Below, piece by piece: positions 28,420 through 36,998 of a stretch of DNA of 64,000 bases. Source of the DNA: Leifsonia shinshuensis. GTDB taxonomy: Bacteria > Actinomycetota > Actinomycetes > Actinomycetales > Microbacteriaceae. The stretch's first letter is position 1; the number at the start of each line of letters is the position of its first letter. The position numbers and the translations under genes are program-made. The notes beneath the pieces are model-generated. The model was not told the DNA's origin. It saw only the letters and a program-made list of their open reading frames with translations, and made no database searches. The stretch covers positions 930,001 through 994,000 of the forward strand of contig NZ_CP043641.1 in the NCBI RefSeq assembly GCF_014217625.1, read 5' to 3'.

Positions 28420-29369
28420 GTCTCTTTGAGCCGTTCGCTGGAGACGTGGGTGTAGATCTGCGTGGTCCCGAGGCTGGCGTGCCCGAGGATCTCCTGGACC
28501 GCGCGCAGGTCCGCTCCCCCGTCGAGCAGATGCGTCGCCGCCGTGTGCCGCAGCGTGTGCGGACCGGCGGGACCACCGCCGGGGAGGTCGGCGAGCAGCG
28601 ACGCCACGAGCTGGTACACCGCGCGCGTCCCGAGCCGGCCGCCGCGAGCCCCGAGCAGCAACGCCGGTCCCGAGCCGTCTGCGGCGAGCGCCGGCCGTGC
28701 GACCTGGAGGTAGCGACGGATCGCCCGCAGAGCAGGGACACCGAACGGGACCACCCGCTGCTTGTTCCCCTTCCCGACGACGCGGAGCGTCAGCCGCTCG
28801 ACATCCACGTCGTCGACGTCGAGCCCGGTGAGCTCGCTCACGCGGATGCCGGCCGCGTACAGGAGCTCGATGACGGCGACATCTCGGATCGCCCCCGGCT
28901 CACCGCTCTCGGCCTGAGCCGCGAGCGCATCGAGCAGCCCGTCGATCTGAGCCCGGGTGATCACGCGCGGGAGATGCTTGTCGGCCTTCGGCGCGCGCAG
29001 CCGCTCGGCGGGGTCTGGCGAGGCGGACACGGACGCTGCGCCTGTCGAGGGCGTCGACTCTGTCGCGGACTCCGTAGAGCTGCCGTTCCGCGCATTCCAC
29101 CCGCTGAACCCGCGCACCGCGGCCGATCGTCGCGCCAGCGTGGACTTCGCGAGCTGCTGCTGCGACCCCTGCCACAGCCAGTCTCGGAACAGATCGAGCG
29201 TGAGCGCCTCGGTGCTGGTCGCCCCGCGCCCTTGGGCGAACCGCTCGAACAGCGCGAGATCGGACCGGTACGCGCGCACCGTCTGCGCCGAGTAGCCGCG
29301 CTCCACCTCCAGGTGGCGCAGGTAGCCGTCGACGGCGAGCCGGAGGTTCACTCCCCCAGCATCCGCCAT
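28392..29369 (-). CDS. xerC: Tyrosine recombinase XerC
   Basis: Resolves chromosome dimers at dif with XerD. 325 residues from ATG 29369 (MADAGGVNLRLAVDGYL). The N-terminal SAM-like domain (residues ~10-95) is followed by a ~30-residue Ser/Thr-rich insert (ESATESTPSTGAASVSAS) that most XerC proteins lack. The catalytic domain keeps all active residues: Arg176, Lys200, His271-x2-Arg274, His297 and nucleophile Tyr306. Its place beside dprA-yifB is the normal one, though a methyltransferase gene and repeats now separate them. Confidence 0.9.
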   Translation of the reverse strand: MADAGGVNLRLAVDGYLRHLEVERGYSAQTVRAYRSDLALFERFAQGRGATSTEALTLDLFRDWLWQGSQQQLAKSTLARRSAAVRGFSGWNARNGSSTESATESTPSTGAASVSASPDPAERLRAPKADKHLPRVITRAQIDGLLDALAAQAESGEPGAIRDVAVIELLYAAGIRVSELTGLDVDDVDVERLTLRVVGKGNKQRVVPFGVPALRAIRRYLQVARPALAADGSGPALLLGARGGRLGTRAVYQLVASLLADLPGGGPAGPHTLRHTAATHLLDGGADLRAVQEILGHASLGTTQIYTHVSSERLKETYRIAHPRA

Positions 29370-29497
29370 CGACACCGCGACACCGTCGGGGACGCACCGG
29401 AGGCGCCGATTCCGGCGGCCGCGGTGTGGCGTGAACCTTGCGATGGGAGTCCGCACCGCGGCTGGCGCCGCCGGGCCGATCGCGATCGTGTGGGTCC

Positions 29498-30295
29498 ATG
29501 ACCTCTGAACGATCAACCGCCGCCAGCCGGCATGACGATGGAAGTGCCGGCGACGCGGACTACGGCGTCATCGGCGAGCGGTACGCGCGGTATCGGCGCC
29601 CCGAGCCGGCGTTCGCCGCCGCCGTCCGCGCGGCGCTGGGCAGCGCACGGACCCTGGTGAACGTCGGCGCCGGCGCCGGCTCGTACGAACCGGATCACCT
29701 CGCGGTCACCGCGGTCGAACCCAGCGCGGCGATGCGGGCGCAACGTCCCGCTGGGACGGCGACCGTCGTGGACGCCGTCGCGGAGGACCTGCCGTTCGCG
29801 GACGGGTCGTTCGACGCCGCGCTGGCATCGTTCACCGTCCACCAGTGGCGGGACCTGCACGCAGGACTGCGCGAGATCCGTCGGGTGACCCGCGGACCGA
29901 TTGTGATCCTCACCTGCGACCCCACCGCCCTCGAGCGGTCCTGGATCAACGACTACGCTCCCGAAGTGATCGCGACAGAGGCCGGCCGTTATCCCACGAT
30001 CGCGGCTGTACGGTCGGGACTGGGCGGCGACGTGACGGTGGAGCGGTTGCCCATCCCGCTGGCGTGCGTCGACGGGTTCTCCGAGGCCTATTACGGCCGA
30101 CCCGAATCGCTGCTCGACCGGGGTGCGCGCCGTGCGAACTCCGCGTGGAGCTTCGTGAGCAACGAGATCGCTACCCGATTCGAGCACACCCTCCGTGCGG
30201 ACCTCGCGTCCGGCGCGTGGGACGAACGATACGGGCACCTGAGAACGCAGCCGACGTTCGACGGGTCCCTCCGGCTCATCGTCGGGCGGCCCTGA
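29498..30295 (+). CDS. Class I SAM-dependent methyltransferase
   Basis: 265 residues from ATG 29498 (MTSERSTAASRHDDG). Motif I is LVNVGAGAGSYEP near residues 53-65, motif II VTAVEPSAAM, then DAVAEDLPFADGSFDAALASFTVHQW as in UbiE/Methyltransf_11 proteins. The substrate is unknown. It is the only plus-strand gene between xerC and dprA, a junction usually closed in relatives, so it was probably inserted. No ribosome site stands out. Confidence 0.85.
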   Translation: MTSERSTAASRHDDGSAGDADYGVIGERYARYRRPEPAFAAAVRAALGSARTLVNVGAGAGSYEPDHLAVTAVEPSAAMRAQRPAGTATVVDAVAEDLPFADGSFDAALASFTVHQWRDLHAGLREIRRVTRGPIVILTCDPTALERSWINDYAPEVIATEAGRYPTIAAVRSGLGGDVTVERLPIPLACVDGFSEAYYGRPESLLDRGARRANSAWSFVSNEIATRFEHTLRADLASGAWDERYGHLRTQPTFDGSLRLIVGRP

Positions 30296-30327
30296 CCGGC
30301 TCCTCGTCCGCTCGCGACACGTCCCCG

Positions 30328-30620
30328 GAGCCGCACGATTCGGTCCGGCCTGTTCCACTAGGCAGCAGAGCCACTCCCGGCCGGCGGGAAGGCGTTGCCT
30401 ACTGACACTCCGACTCCGACGCGACCCCGCCACGTGGAGCCGTGCGACGCGGTCCGGCCTGTTCCACTAGGCAGCAGAGCCACTCCCGGCAGGCGGAAAG
30501 GCGTTGCCTACTGACACTCCTGCTCGACCCCGCCACGTGGAGCCGTGCGACTCGGTCCATCCTGTTCCGCTCCGGCGCAGAGCCGCGCCGGGCAGGCGAG
30601 TAAGCGCCCGTTGATGCTCC
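30328..30620. repeat. Tandem direct repeat, 109- and 103-bp periods, 2.6 copies
   Basis: The core CGGTCCGGCCTGTTCC begins at 30341 and 30450, and a diverged copy (CGGTCCATCCTGTTCC) at 30553. Copies 1 and 2 match almost base for base for ~75 bases, including TTCCACTAGGCAGCAGAG and GGCGTTGCCTACTGACACTC; copy 3 is much more diverged. Inside each good copy TAGGCA and TGCCTA face each other and could form a hairpin ends-in. The whole 368-bp gap between the methyltransferase and dprA consists mostly of this; no gene is supported. Confidence 0.85.
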
Positions 30621-30663
30621 CCCTCGGCTCCGCAAAGTCCCGAGCTTCGCGCTGAAACTCACG

Positions 30664-31728
30664 TCATGATCGGCCTCCGTTCTCGTACGCACCGAGGCGT
30701 GCGCCCATCGGTTCGGCCAGCTCCGCCATCTCGTCGGGGGTGGTGACACAGATCGCGCCGTACTCGCGGATGAGGCGGTGGCAGCCTTCCGAGGTCGGGG
30801 ACGTGATGGGGCCGGGCACGGCTCCCAAAGGGCGGCCGAGCTGGGCGGCGTGGCCGGCGGTGTTCAGGGAACCGGAGCGGGCGCCGGCCTCCACCACGAT
30901 GGTCGCGGTGCTGGCGGCGGCGATCAGGCGGTTGCGCATCAGGAAGCGCCAGCGCGTGGGGGTGGAGCCCGGTGGGAGCTCGGCGATCAGCAGGCCGGAG
31001 CGGGCGATCCGCTGGAGGAGGTCGTCGTTGCCTGCCGGGTAGAGACGGTCGACGCCTCCGGCCAGGAAGGCGACGGTGACCTGGTCGCTGGACAGGGCGG
31101 CGCGGTGGGCCGCGGCGTCGACACCGTAGGCGCCTCCCGAGACGATGGCGAAGCCTCGGTCGCTCAGGCCGGCCGCGCACTCCAGCGCGACGTGCTCGCC
31201 GTAGCCGCTGGCGGCGCGTGCGCCGACCAGGGCGACCGAGTGCTTCAACAGAGGCAGCCGGGCGGGGTCGCCGCGGACCCAGAGGGTCAGGGGCGCGCCG
31301 AGCTCCAGGCCGTCGAGCGCGGTCGGCCACAGTGGGTGCTCGGGCGACACGAGGCGGGCGCCGAGGCGGGCGGCGCGTTCCAGCGGGGCATGCAGCGCGG
31401 CGCGCGGGAGTCGCGACCGCCACCGGTCGAGCGCGTCGCGCAGTCTGTCGATCGGCGGGAGCGCGGGGGCGCCGGCGTCGCTCAGCGCTGCGCGGACGGA
31501 CTGCGGCGACGTGTCGCCGATCACGGAGCGGAGGGTCGCCGGCGCGCCGATGGACCCGACCAGGAGCGCGGCGTCGGTGTCGCCCGGTTCGCACGCGGCC
31601 GAGAGCGCTGCGCGCGTCGCCGCCGCGACCACCGCGGACTCGTCCGGGTAGGGGATGCCGGTGGAGACGTCGCGCACAAGGGATGCGACCTCCTGGGATG
31701 TGAGGCCGGGGAACGTCTCGCGCGTCAT
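30664..31728 (-). CDS. dprA: DNA-processing protein DprA, short C-terminus
   Basis: Loads RecA on incoming single-stranded DNA. 354 residues from ATG 31728 (MTRETFPGLTSQEVA), which overlaps the upstream small ORF by ATGA. The Rossmann-like core is complete (VALVGARAASGYGEH, SGGAYGVDAAAHRAAL, FLAGGVDRLYPAGN, LPPGSTPTRWRFLMRNRLIA, EAGARSGSLNTA). After CVTTPDEMAEL only ~20 residues remain, so the usual C-terminal winged-helix domain is absent. The stop lies ~45 bp from the repeats, which suggests loss by rearrangement. No remnant was seen in another frame. Confidence 0.9.
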   Translation of the reverse strand: MTRETFPGLTSQEVASLVRDVSTGIPYPDESAVVAAATRAALSAACEPGDTDAALLVGSIGAPATLRSVIGDTSPQSVRAALSDAGAPALPPIDRLRDALDRWRSRLPRAALHAPLERAARLGARLVSPEHPLWPTALDGLELGAPLTLWVRGDPARLPLLKHSVALVGARAASGYGEHVALECAAGLSDRGFAIVSGGAYGVDAAAHRAALSSDQVTVAFLAGGVDRLYPAGNDDLLQRIARSGLLIAELPPGSTPTRWRFLMRNRLIAAASTATIVVEAGARSGSLNTAGHAAQLGRPLGAVPGPITSPTSEGCHRLIREYGAICVTTPDEMAELAEPMGARLGAYENGGRS

Positions 31729-31970
31729 CGCGGGCCTCCGCGGACATCCCCGGCTCGTTCTCCTTCCGAAGCCTCGCCTCGGCCGGACGCCAACTGCCAG
31801 AGCGCACAGCTGCCGCACCAGAGTTCGCGTTCGCGTTCCTCCCGGACTTCGCGGACCATGCCCGCTGTCGTGCTCATGCGGCCATGCCCCAGCTCCTCTC
31901 GAACACTCCAGCCACCTGGCCGGCGGCGGCCGTCGAGGTCGCCAGCGCCCAGGCCCTCCGACGCGCTCAT
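31725..31970 (-). CDS. Small translationally coupled ORF between yifB and dprA
   Basis: 81 residues beginning MSASEGLGAGDLDG. Its ATG overlaps the yifB stop (ATGA) and its own stop overlaps the dprA ATG (ATGA), so all three are stitched together. The C-terminal half has WCGSCALWQLASG with a CxxC pair and a charged helix VREVREERERELW before it. An internal ATG (residue 32, MSTTAGMVREV) with GAGGAG upstream is an alternative start. I recognise no family. The double overlap and the otherwise gap-free operon are the case for it being real. Confidence 0.6.
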   Translation of the reverse strand: MSASEGLGAGDLDGRRRPGGWSVREELGHGRMSTTAGMVREVREERERELWCGSCALWQLASGRGEASEGERAGDVRGGPR

Positions 31971-33508
31971 GCGCTCACACCTCGTCTCAGGTAGAGCGCC
32001 CGAGCGACATGGTCCGCGGTGGGGCTCGCGGTGCCGTCGACGTCCGCCAGGGTCCAGGCCAGGCGCAGGGTGCGGTCGTAGCCGCGCATCGTGAGGGCGC
32101 CGCGCTCCAGGGAGCGGTCGAGGGTGGCGCGGGCGGAGGCGGCGAGCCGGCGTTCGGGGGCTCTCAGCCACGTTCCGGCGGCCTGGGAGTTCGTCGTCCA
32201 GCCCGTGCCGCTGAGGCGGTCGCGGGCGGCCGCCCTGGCGCTCTCGACGGCCAGCCGGAGGTCCTGGCTCGTGCGGGTCCGGGCCGTGCCGTCGGAGGCC
32301 GTGCGGAGCGCGCCGAGGCCGAGGCGGCGCACGGTGAGACGGATGTCCACGCGGTCGAGCAGGGGGCCGGAGAGCCGTGCGAGGTAGCGGCGGCGGCCGG
32401 CCGGGGTGCAGGAACACTCCGCGTCGGCCGAGCCGTAGCGGCCGCACGGGCACGGGTTGGAGGCGAGCACGAGTTGGAAGCGCGCAGGGAACGACGCGCT
32501 TCCGGCGGCGCGGTCGACGACGATCCGGCCGGACTCCAGTGGCTGGCGGAGGGCGTCGAGCACGTTGGGCTGGAACTCGGCGGCCTCGTCCAGGAACAGC
32601 ACGCCGTTCGACGCCCGCGCGACGGCTCCCGGGACGAGGCGTCCACTGCCTCCGCCGACGAGGGCGGCGGAGGACGCGGTGTGGTGCGGGGCCTCGAACG
32701 GCGGGCGCAGGACCAGACCCCCGCCCAGGCCACGGCCCGCCAAGGAGCGGATCGAGGTCGTCTCCAGCGCCTGCTCGGGGGTGAGATCGGGCAGCAGCGA
32801 CGGGAGGCGGCGCGCCAGCATCGTCTTGCCCGCGCCCGGCGGCCCGATCATCGAGACGTTGTGGCGTCCCGCCGCTGCGGCGACGAACGCGTCGACCGCG
32901 TCGTCGTTGCCGGCGACGTCGGCCATGTCCGGCTCGTCGTCGACCGGGCCGGCGTCGTCGGGAACCGCCACCGGGGTCTCGTCGACGGGGTCCAGCTCGG
33001 CGCCGTGGGCGATGGCGGCGGCGCGCAGGCCGACCACCGGGACGACGTCGATGCCGTCGACGAGGGAGGCCTCCTCGGCATTCGCCGTCGGGACGAGGAC
33101 CCGCGCGAAGCCGGCCTCCCGGGCGGCCAGGACGGCGGGCAGCACCCCCGGAACCGGCCGCAGCCGGCCGTCGAGGCCGAGCTCGCCGATGTGGACGGCC
33201 AGGGACGGCGACTCGGCGGGGATCTCCCCGGAGGCCGCCAGCGCGGCCACCGCGATCGCCAGGTCGAAGCCCGACCCCTGCTTGCGCAGCGACGCAGGCG
33301 ACAGGTTCACGGTGAGCTTGCGCTGGGTGAGAGCGCAGCCGGCGTTGGCGGCGGCCGCGGCGACGCGCTTGCGGGACTCGCCGAGCGCCGCGTCGGGCAG
33401 CCCGATGAGGACGAAGGCGGGCAGGCCGGCCGAGATGTCGGCCTCCACCTCCACGATGTCGCCCCTGACCCCGGTCAGCGCGACGGCGAACGTGCGTGCG
33501 ACGGCCAT
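31967..33508 (-). CDS. YifB family Mg-chelatase-like AAA ATPase (ComM-like)
   Basis: 513 residues from ATG 33508 (MAVARTFAVALTGVRG). The N-terminal Lon-S5-like ChlI domain (KLTVNLSPASLRKQGSGFDLAIA) precedes the AAA core with Walker A GPPGAGKT near 220, PFEAPHHTAS and LFLDEAAEF (Walker B), then the Cys cluster CPCGRYGSADAECSC. ComM, the best studied relative, is a branch-migration helicase for integration of transformed DNA; pairing with dprA fits that role. yraN's stop overlaps its start (TGATG). Confidence 0.93.
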   Translation of the reverse strand: MAVARTFAVALTGVRGDIVEVEADISAGLPAFVLIGLPDAALGESRKRVAAAAANAGCALTQRKLTVNLSPASLRKQGSGFDLAIAVAALAASGEIPAESPSLAVHIGELGLDGRLRPVPGVLPAVLAAREAGFARVLVPTANAEEASLVDGIDVVPVVGLRAAAIAHGAELDPVDETPVAVPDDAGPVDDEPDMADVAGNDDAVDAFVAAAAGRHNVSMIGPPGAGKTMLARRLPSLLPDLTPEQALETTSIRSLAGRGLGGGLVLRPPFEAPHHTASSAALVGGGSGRLVPGAVARASNGVLFLDEAAEFQPNVLDALRQPLESGRIVVDRAAGSASFPARFQLVLASNPCPCGRYGSADAECSCTPAGRRRYLARLSGPLLDRVDIRLTVRRLGLGALRTASDGTARTRTSQDLRLAVESARAAARDRLSGTGWTTNSQAAGTWLRAPERRLAASARATLDRSLERGALTMRGYDRTLRLAWTLADVDGTASPTADHVARALYLRRGVSA

Positions 33509-33864
33509 CACGCCACCCCCGGCAGGTGCTCGACCGACGGCTTCCCGCTCCACGCGTCCAGCACGGCGATCGCGTCGATGCGCGTCTCGCCGCGGACGGG
33601 TCCATGCGCCCGGCACCACTCCGCGGCCAGGCGGCGCACTCGGGCCGCCTTCTCCGGCGTGATCGCCTCGAACGGGTGCCCGTACTCGATCGAGCTGCGG
33701 GTCTTGACCTCCACGAACGCGGTCACGCATCCGCGGCGCGCGATCAGATCGAGCTCGCCGTGCGCGCAGCGCCAGTTGCGGGCCACGATCGTGTAGCCCC
33801 GATCCTCGAGCCAGCCGGCCGCCACGGCCTCGCCGCGTCTGCCCAGAACATCCTTCTCAGCCAT
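33508..33864 (-). CDS. YraN family (UPF0102) putative endonuclease-fold protein
   Basis: 118 residues from ATG 33864 (MAEKDVLGRRGEAVAAGWL), which follows a GGGAGGA ribosome site. It shows the family's GELDLIARR...FVEVKTRSS pattern, the E-x-D...ExK layout of restriction-endonuclease-like folds. The function is not established experimentally. It is the first gene of the coupled yraN-yifB-small ORF-dprA set. Confidence 0.92.
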   Translation of the reverse strand: MAEKDVLGRRGEAVAAGWLEDRGYTIVARNWRCAHGELDLIARRGCVTAFVEVKTRSSIEYGHPFEAITPEKAARVRRLAAEWCRAHGPVRGETRIDAIAVLDAWSGKPSVEHLPGVA

Positions 33865-33986
33865 GTGTCCTCCCACGACCAGCGTGGTCGGTGGGGGCCG
33901 GGCAGAACCGGGCGGAGGAAGATCCGTGGAGAAGTCGTCAGCTCAGCACGCTGTGGAGGAAGACGCAGCAGAGCCGAAGACCGACC

Positions 33987-34310
33987 TCACTCGTCGAGCG
34001 CCAGCTCCTTCGGGAGCTCGAACTCCTTGCTCGAGAGCTCCTCGATGTTCACGTCCTTGAACGTCAGCACGCGAACGGACTTCACGAACCGGTCGGCGCG
34101 GTAGACATCCCACACCCAGACGTCGTTCATCGTCAGCTCGAAGTAGAAGTCGTGCTCGGTGTCCCTGCGCACGAACTCCACCTCGTTCGCGAGGTAGAAG
34201 CGGCGCTCGGTCTCGATCACGTACTTGAACTGGGAGACGACGTCCCGGTATTCGCGATACAAAGCCAGCTCGACCTCGCGGTCGTAGTCGTCGAACTCGT
34301 CCTCATCCAT
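33987..34310 (-). CDS. DUF2469 family protein
   Basis: 107 residues (MDEDEFDDYDREVELALYREYRDVV), almost invariant in actinobacteria. It is acidic at the N-terminus and has ERRFYLANEVEFVRR and YFELTMNDVWVWDVYR in the middle. The function is unknown. It nearly always sits between rnhB and yraN, as here, so a role in the same housekeeping operon is likely but undefined. Confidence 0.93.
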   Translation of the reverse strand: MDEDEFDDYDREVELALYREYRDVVSQFKYVIETERRFYLANEVEFVRRDTEHDFYFELTMNDVWVWDVYRADRFVKSVRVLTFKDVNIEELSSKEFELPKELALDE

Positions 34311-34336
34311 CGTTCGACAAGTCTAGCCGCGCGCGC

Positions 34337-35002
34337 CTAGCTCGGCATATCGAGCGTCGCGAGGTCCTTCAGCCAGGTCAGCCGGTGCAGCGCGCTCGGG
34401 CCGAGCTCGGCGATCGCGGCGAAGTGCTCCGGGGTCGAATAGCCCTTGTTGCTCACCCAGCCGTAGCCGGGATAGTCCACGTCGTGGCCGATCATCAGCC
34501 GGTCGCGGTGGACCTTCGCGATGACGGAGGCCGCCGCCACCGACGCGCAGTCGCGGTCGGCCTTGATCCGGGTGACCACCCGTGCCGGACGCATCAGCGC
34601 CGGACTGAGGTAGTCGTAGTTGCCGTCGAGGATCATCGTGCTCTCGCGCACCTGCGCGCCCTGATCCTCCAGCATCGCGACCGCGCGGGCCCCGGCGAGA
34701 CCGAGGCAGCGCATGATGCCGAGCGAGTCCACCTCGGCGGCTGAGGCCATCCCGACGGCGTGGAACAGGGACCAGCGCCGGCAGGCGGGTTCGAGCGCCT
34801 CGCGCACCGGCTCCGGCAGCAGCTTGGAGTCGCGCAGCCCAGGCGGGATGCGCTTGACCGCGGTGTCGATGACCACCATGCCGACGGCCACCGGGCCGGC
34901 GAGGGCCCCGCGGCCGACCTCGTCGACGGCCACGATCGAGGTGACGCCGTCGCGGTAGAGCGCCTTCTCGAAGCGCAGCGACGGCGAGACCGGGGTCATC
35001 AT
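34337..35002 (-). CDS. rnhB: Ribonuclease HII
   Basis: Removes RNA from RNA/DNA hybrids and single ribonucleotides. 221 residues. Active-site acids are visible in VAVDEVGRGALAGP (Asp-Glu), ILDGNYDYL (Asp) and KADRDCASVAAASVIAKVHRD (Asp). ATG 35002 overlaps the lepB stop (ATGA); a second Met follows at once. The gene belongs to the lepB-rnhB-DUF2469 set. Confidence 0.95.
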   Translation of the reverse strand: MMTPVSPSLRFEKALYRDGVTSIVAVDEVGRGALAGPVAVGMVVIDTAVKRIPPGLRDSKLLPEPVREALEPACRRWSLFHAVGMASAAEVDSLGIMRCLGLAGARAVAMLEDQGAQVRESTMILDGNYDYLSPALMRPARVVTRIKADRDCASVAAASVIAKVHRDRLMIGHDVDYPGYGWVSNKGYSTPEHFAAIAELGPSALHRLTWLKDLATLDMPS

Positions 35003-35742
35003 TCCTTCTTCTCCTCCACGCCTCGGAAGACTTCAGGATAGTCGTCCAACCACGTCCATCTGCTGACCGGCCAGCTGATCACGGCCGCCCGCCCGACGAC
35101 ATGGTCGAGCGGCACGAAGCCGTGTCCGGGCAGCGCCTGGTTGCGCGAGGAGTCCTGGGAGTCGTAGCGGTTGTCCCCCATCACCCAGATGTGGCCCTTC
35201 GGCACGGTGACGTCGAAGGCGAGGGTGGCCGCGTTGGTCTGGCCGGCCGGGATCTCGATGTACGGCTCGCGGATGGCGACGCCGTTGACGGTGATCCGCC
35301 CGGCCGCGTCGCAGCAGACCACGTGGTCCCCGGGAAGGCCGATGAGCCGCTTCACGAGGTGGTCGTCGCTGTCGGAGGCCGACAGGCCGACGAAGGTGAG
35401 GGCGGTGTCCGCCGCCTGGGCCAGCGGGTTGCGGGGCGCCGGCGGCGTCTTGGGGAGCCAGCCTCCCGGGTCCCGGAACACCACGACGTCACCGCGGCTG
35501 AGCGGGAACAGCGACGGCTGCAGCTCGTTCACGAGGATCTTGTCGTTGATCTGGAGGGTGTTCTCCATCGACCCGGAAGGGATGTAGAAGGACCGCACCA
35601 CGAACGTCTTCACCAGGAAGGCCACGAGCAGCGCGATCACCACGACGATCAGCACATCCCGCAGGAACAGCAGGCCGCTGCGCCTGCCACGCTCTCGCCG
35701 CGCCACGCGCTCGGGTCGCGTGGGCAGTGTCTCGTCCGTCAT
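34999..35742 (-). CDS. lepB: Signal peptidase I
   Basis: Cleaves Sec and Tat signal peptides at the outer face of the membrane. 247 residues: a basic N-terminus (ARRERGRRSG), one TM at ~24-46, catalytic Ser58 in PSGSMENTL and general-base Lys131 in LVKRLIGLPGDHV. Box E MGDNRYDSQDSR-like is at VMGDNRYDSQDSS. A ~25-residue insert (GGWLPKTPPAPRNPLAQ) precedes the Lys box, common in Microbacteriaceae. It is coupled to rnhB. Confidence 0.95.
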   Translation of the reverse strand: MTDETLPTRPERVARRERGRRSGLLFLRDVLIVVVIALLVAFLVKTFVVRSFYIPSGSMENTLQINDKILVNELQPSLFPLSRGDVVVFRDPGGWLPKTPPAPRNPLAQAADTALTFVGLSASDSDDHLVKRLIGLPGDHVVCCDAAGRITVNGVAIREPYIEIPAGQTNAATLAFDVTVPKGHIWVMGDNRYDSQDSSRNQALPGHGFVPLDHVVGRAAVISWPVSRWTWLDDYPEVFRGVEEKKE

Positions 35743-35767
35743 CCACCCTGCCTGGCTCGTTAACCGC

Positions 35768-35803
35768 CTGAGCTCCCGGTCCAGTGTAGGACCGGGAGCT
35801 CAG
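35768..35803 (-). terminator. Strong hairpin between rplS and lepB
   Basis: Perfect 15-bp stem (arms 35768-35782 and 35789-35803, core CTGAGCTCCCGGTCC, 6-base loop) 22 bases beyond the rplS stop. The minus strand after it reads GCGGTTAACG, with no U-run, so it may be a weak terminator, processing site or 3' stabiliser. Confidence 0.6.
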
Positions 35804-35824
35804 GATGAGTCGCGCGCGAAACGC

Positions 35825-36172
35825 TCAGTTCTCGCGCTTCTCCTTGATCTTCGCCTTCTTGCCGCGCAGCTCGCGGAGGTAGTACAGCTTGGCGCGACGG
35901 ACGTCACCGCGGGTGACGACCTCGATGTGGTCGATGACCGGCGAGTGCACCGGGAAGGTGCGCTCGACGCCGACCTGGAAGCTGACCTTGCGGACCGTGA
36001 AGGTCTCGCGGACGCCTTCGCCCGAGCGGCCGATCACGACGCCCTGGAAGACCTGGATACGAGAGCGGCTGCCCTCGATGATGTTGACGTGCACCTTGAC
36101 GGTGTCGCCGGCACGGAACGCGGGGATGTCCGACTTGAGGGACGCGGCGTCCACCTGATCGAGGATGTGCAT
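35825..36172 (-). CDS. rplS: 50S ribosomal protein L19
   Basis: 115 residues from ATG 36172 ([19 protein letters not shown]). The longer open frame upstream has no L19 character. Conserved segments: [40 protein letters not shown] and the C-terminal [20 protein letters not shown]. It precedes lepB in the usual order; trmD, often its neighbour, is ~1.6 kb away. Confidence 0.96.
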   Translation of the reverse strand: MHILDQVDAASLKSDIPAFRAGDTVKVHVNIIEGSRSRIQVFQGVVIGRSGEGVRETFTVRKVSFQVGVERTFPVHSPVIDHIEVVTRGDVRRAKLYYLRELRGKKAKIKEKREN

Positions 36173-36387
36173 TGCTGTTCGCTCTCTGTACCCGCCGGCA
36201 GGTCGGGGACGGATTCGGGGCCGCTGCCGGATGCGCACTGCGCGCGGGCGGACGGCCGGGATTCGATTGGGTGTGCACGCTCGAATTGCTGGCTCCCCTG
36301 CGGCAGAGCCTGGCGGCGGCACGAACAACTATTCTGCCACGCGCGAGGCCCTATTGCCAAAGCGCGGCGCCGGACGGGTGGGAAGCC

Positions 36388-36882
36388 TCAGTCTTCGCGG
36401 TGCTCTTCGATGATGATGACGTCCGCGTCGTCCACCACCGGGCTGGACGGCCGCGGCACCTGCTGCGGCTGCGCGGCCTGCTGGTACGCGGCGAAGGTGA
36501 CCGACATCCGCTCACGCGTCTCGGTCACGAGCTCCCAGAGCCCGACCCAGAACATCGCCAGGAAGAACAACACGCCGAGCACGGCGAGCCAGCCGGTGGC
36601 GCCGGGCGGGAAGAAGCCGAACGCGACGATGGAGGCGCTCCAGCCGGCGAGCAGGCCGGTGTCGTACCAGGAGACAGCCCGGGTCTCCCTGACGCTCCTG
36701 CGGGCCATGACGATGCCGCCGATCGCGAGCAGCGCGACGAAGAGGATCGGGCACAGCACGAGCAGCCCGAGGAACGTCCAGCCGCTGCCCTGGTGGAATG
36801 CGGCCCAGCCGATCAGCAGCCAGACGGGCAGCACCACGGCGGACGGGAAGAGCCACCAGTAGAACGCCTTGCGGATGAACAC
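36388..36882 (-). CDS. Small four-TM membrane protein
   Basis: 164 residues from GTG 36882 (VFIRKAFYWWLFPSAVVLPV). TM segments lie at about 8-28, 38-60, 82-100 and 106-126. The cytoplasmic C-terminus has Gln/Pro-rich AAQPQQVPRPSS and an acidic end DDADVIIIEEHRED. No family recognised. It lies between rplS and map, on the minus strand. The ~215 bp up to the rplS start has no gene; it should carry the rplS promoter. Confidence 0.75.
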   Translation of the reverse strand: MFIRKAFYWWLFPSAVVLPVWLLIGWAAFHQGSGWTFLGLLVLCPILFVALLAIGGIVMARRSVRETRAVSWYDTGLLAGWSASIVAFGFFPPGATGWLAVLGVLFFLAMFWVGLWELVTETRERMSVTFAAYQQAAQPQQVPRPSSPVVDDADVIIIEEHRED

Positions 36883-36998
36883 GCGACCAGCGTAACGTCG
36901 CGCGGCTGTGCGGTGGCTAGGGGTTCGCCCACGGCGGACTGAACGCGACGGGCGCATGGAAGACTGGACGCAGCCCCACCACAGAAAGAGGACACCCC

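Noticed and set aside
30328-30620. Direct repeats considered as a CRISPR or an IS element
   Set aside because: Only 2.6 long copies without spacers, and no transposase ORF or terminal inverted repeats at the ends.
30399-30749. Minus-strand frame sharing a peptide (SVSRQRL) with a second frame in the neighbouring repeat copy
   Set aside because: The similarity is explained by the DNA repeat; no start signal or family match.
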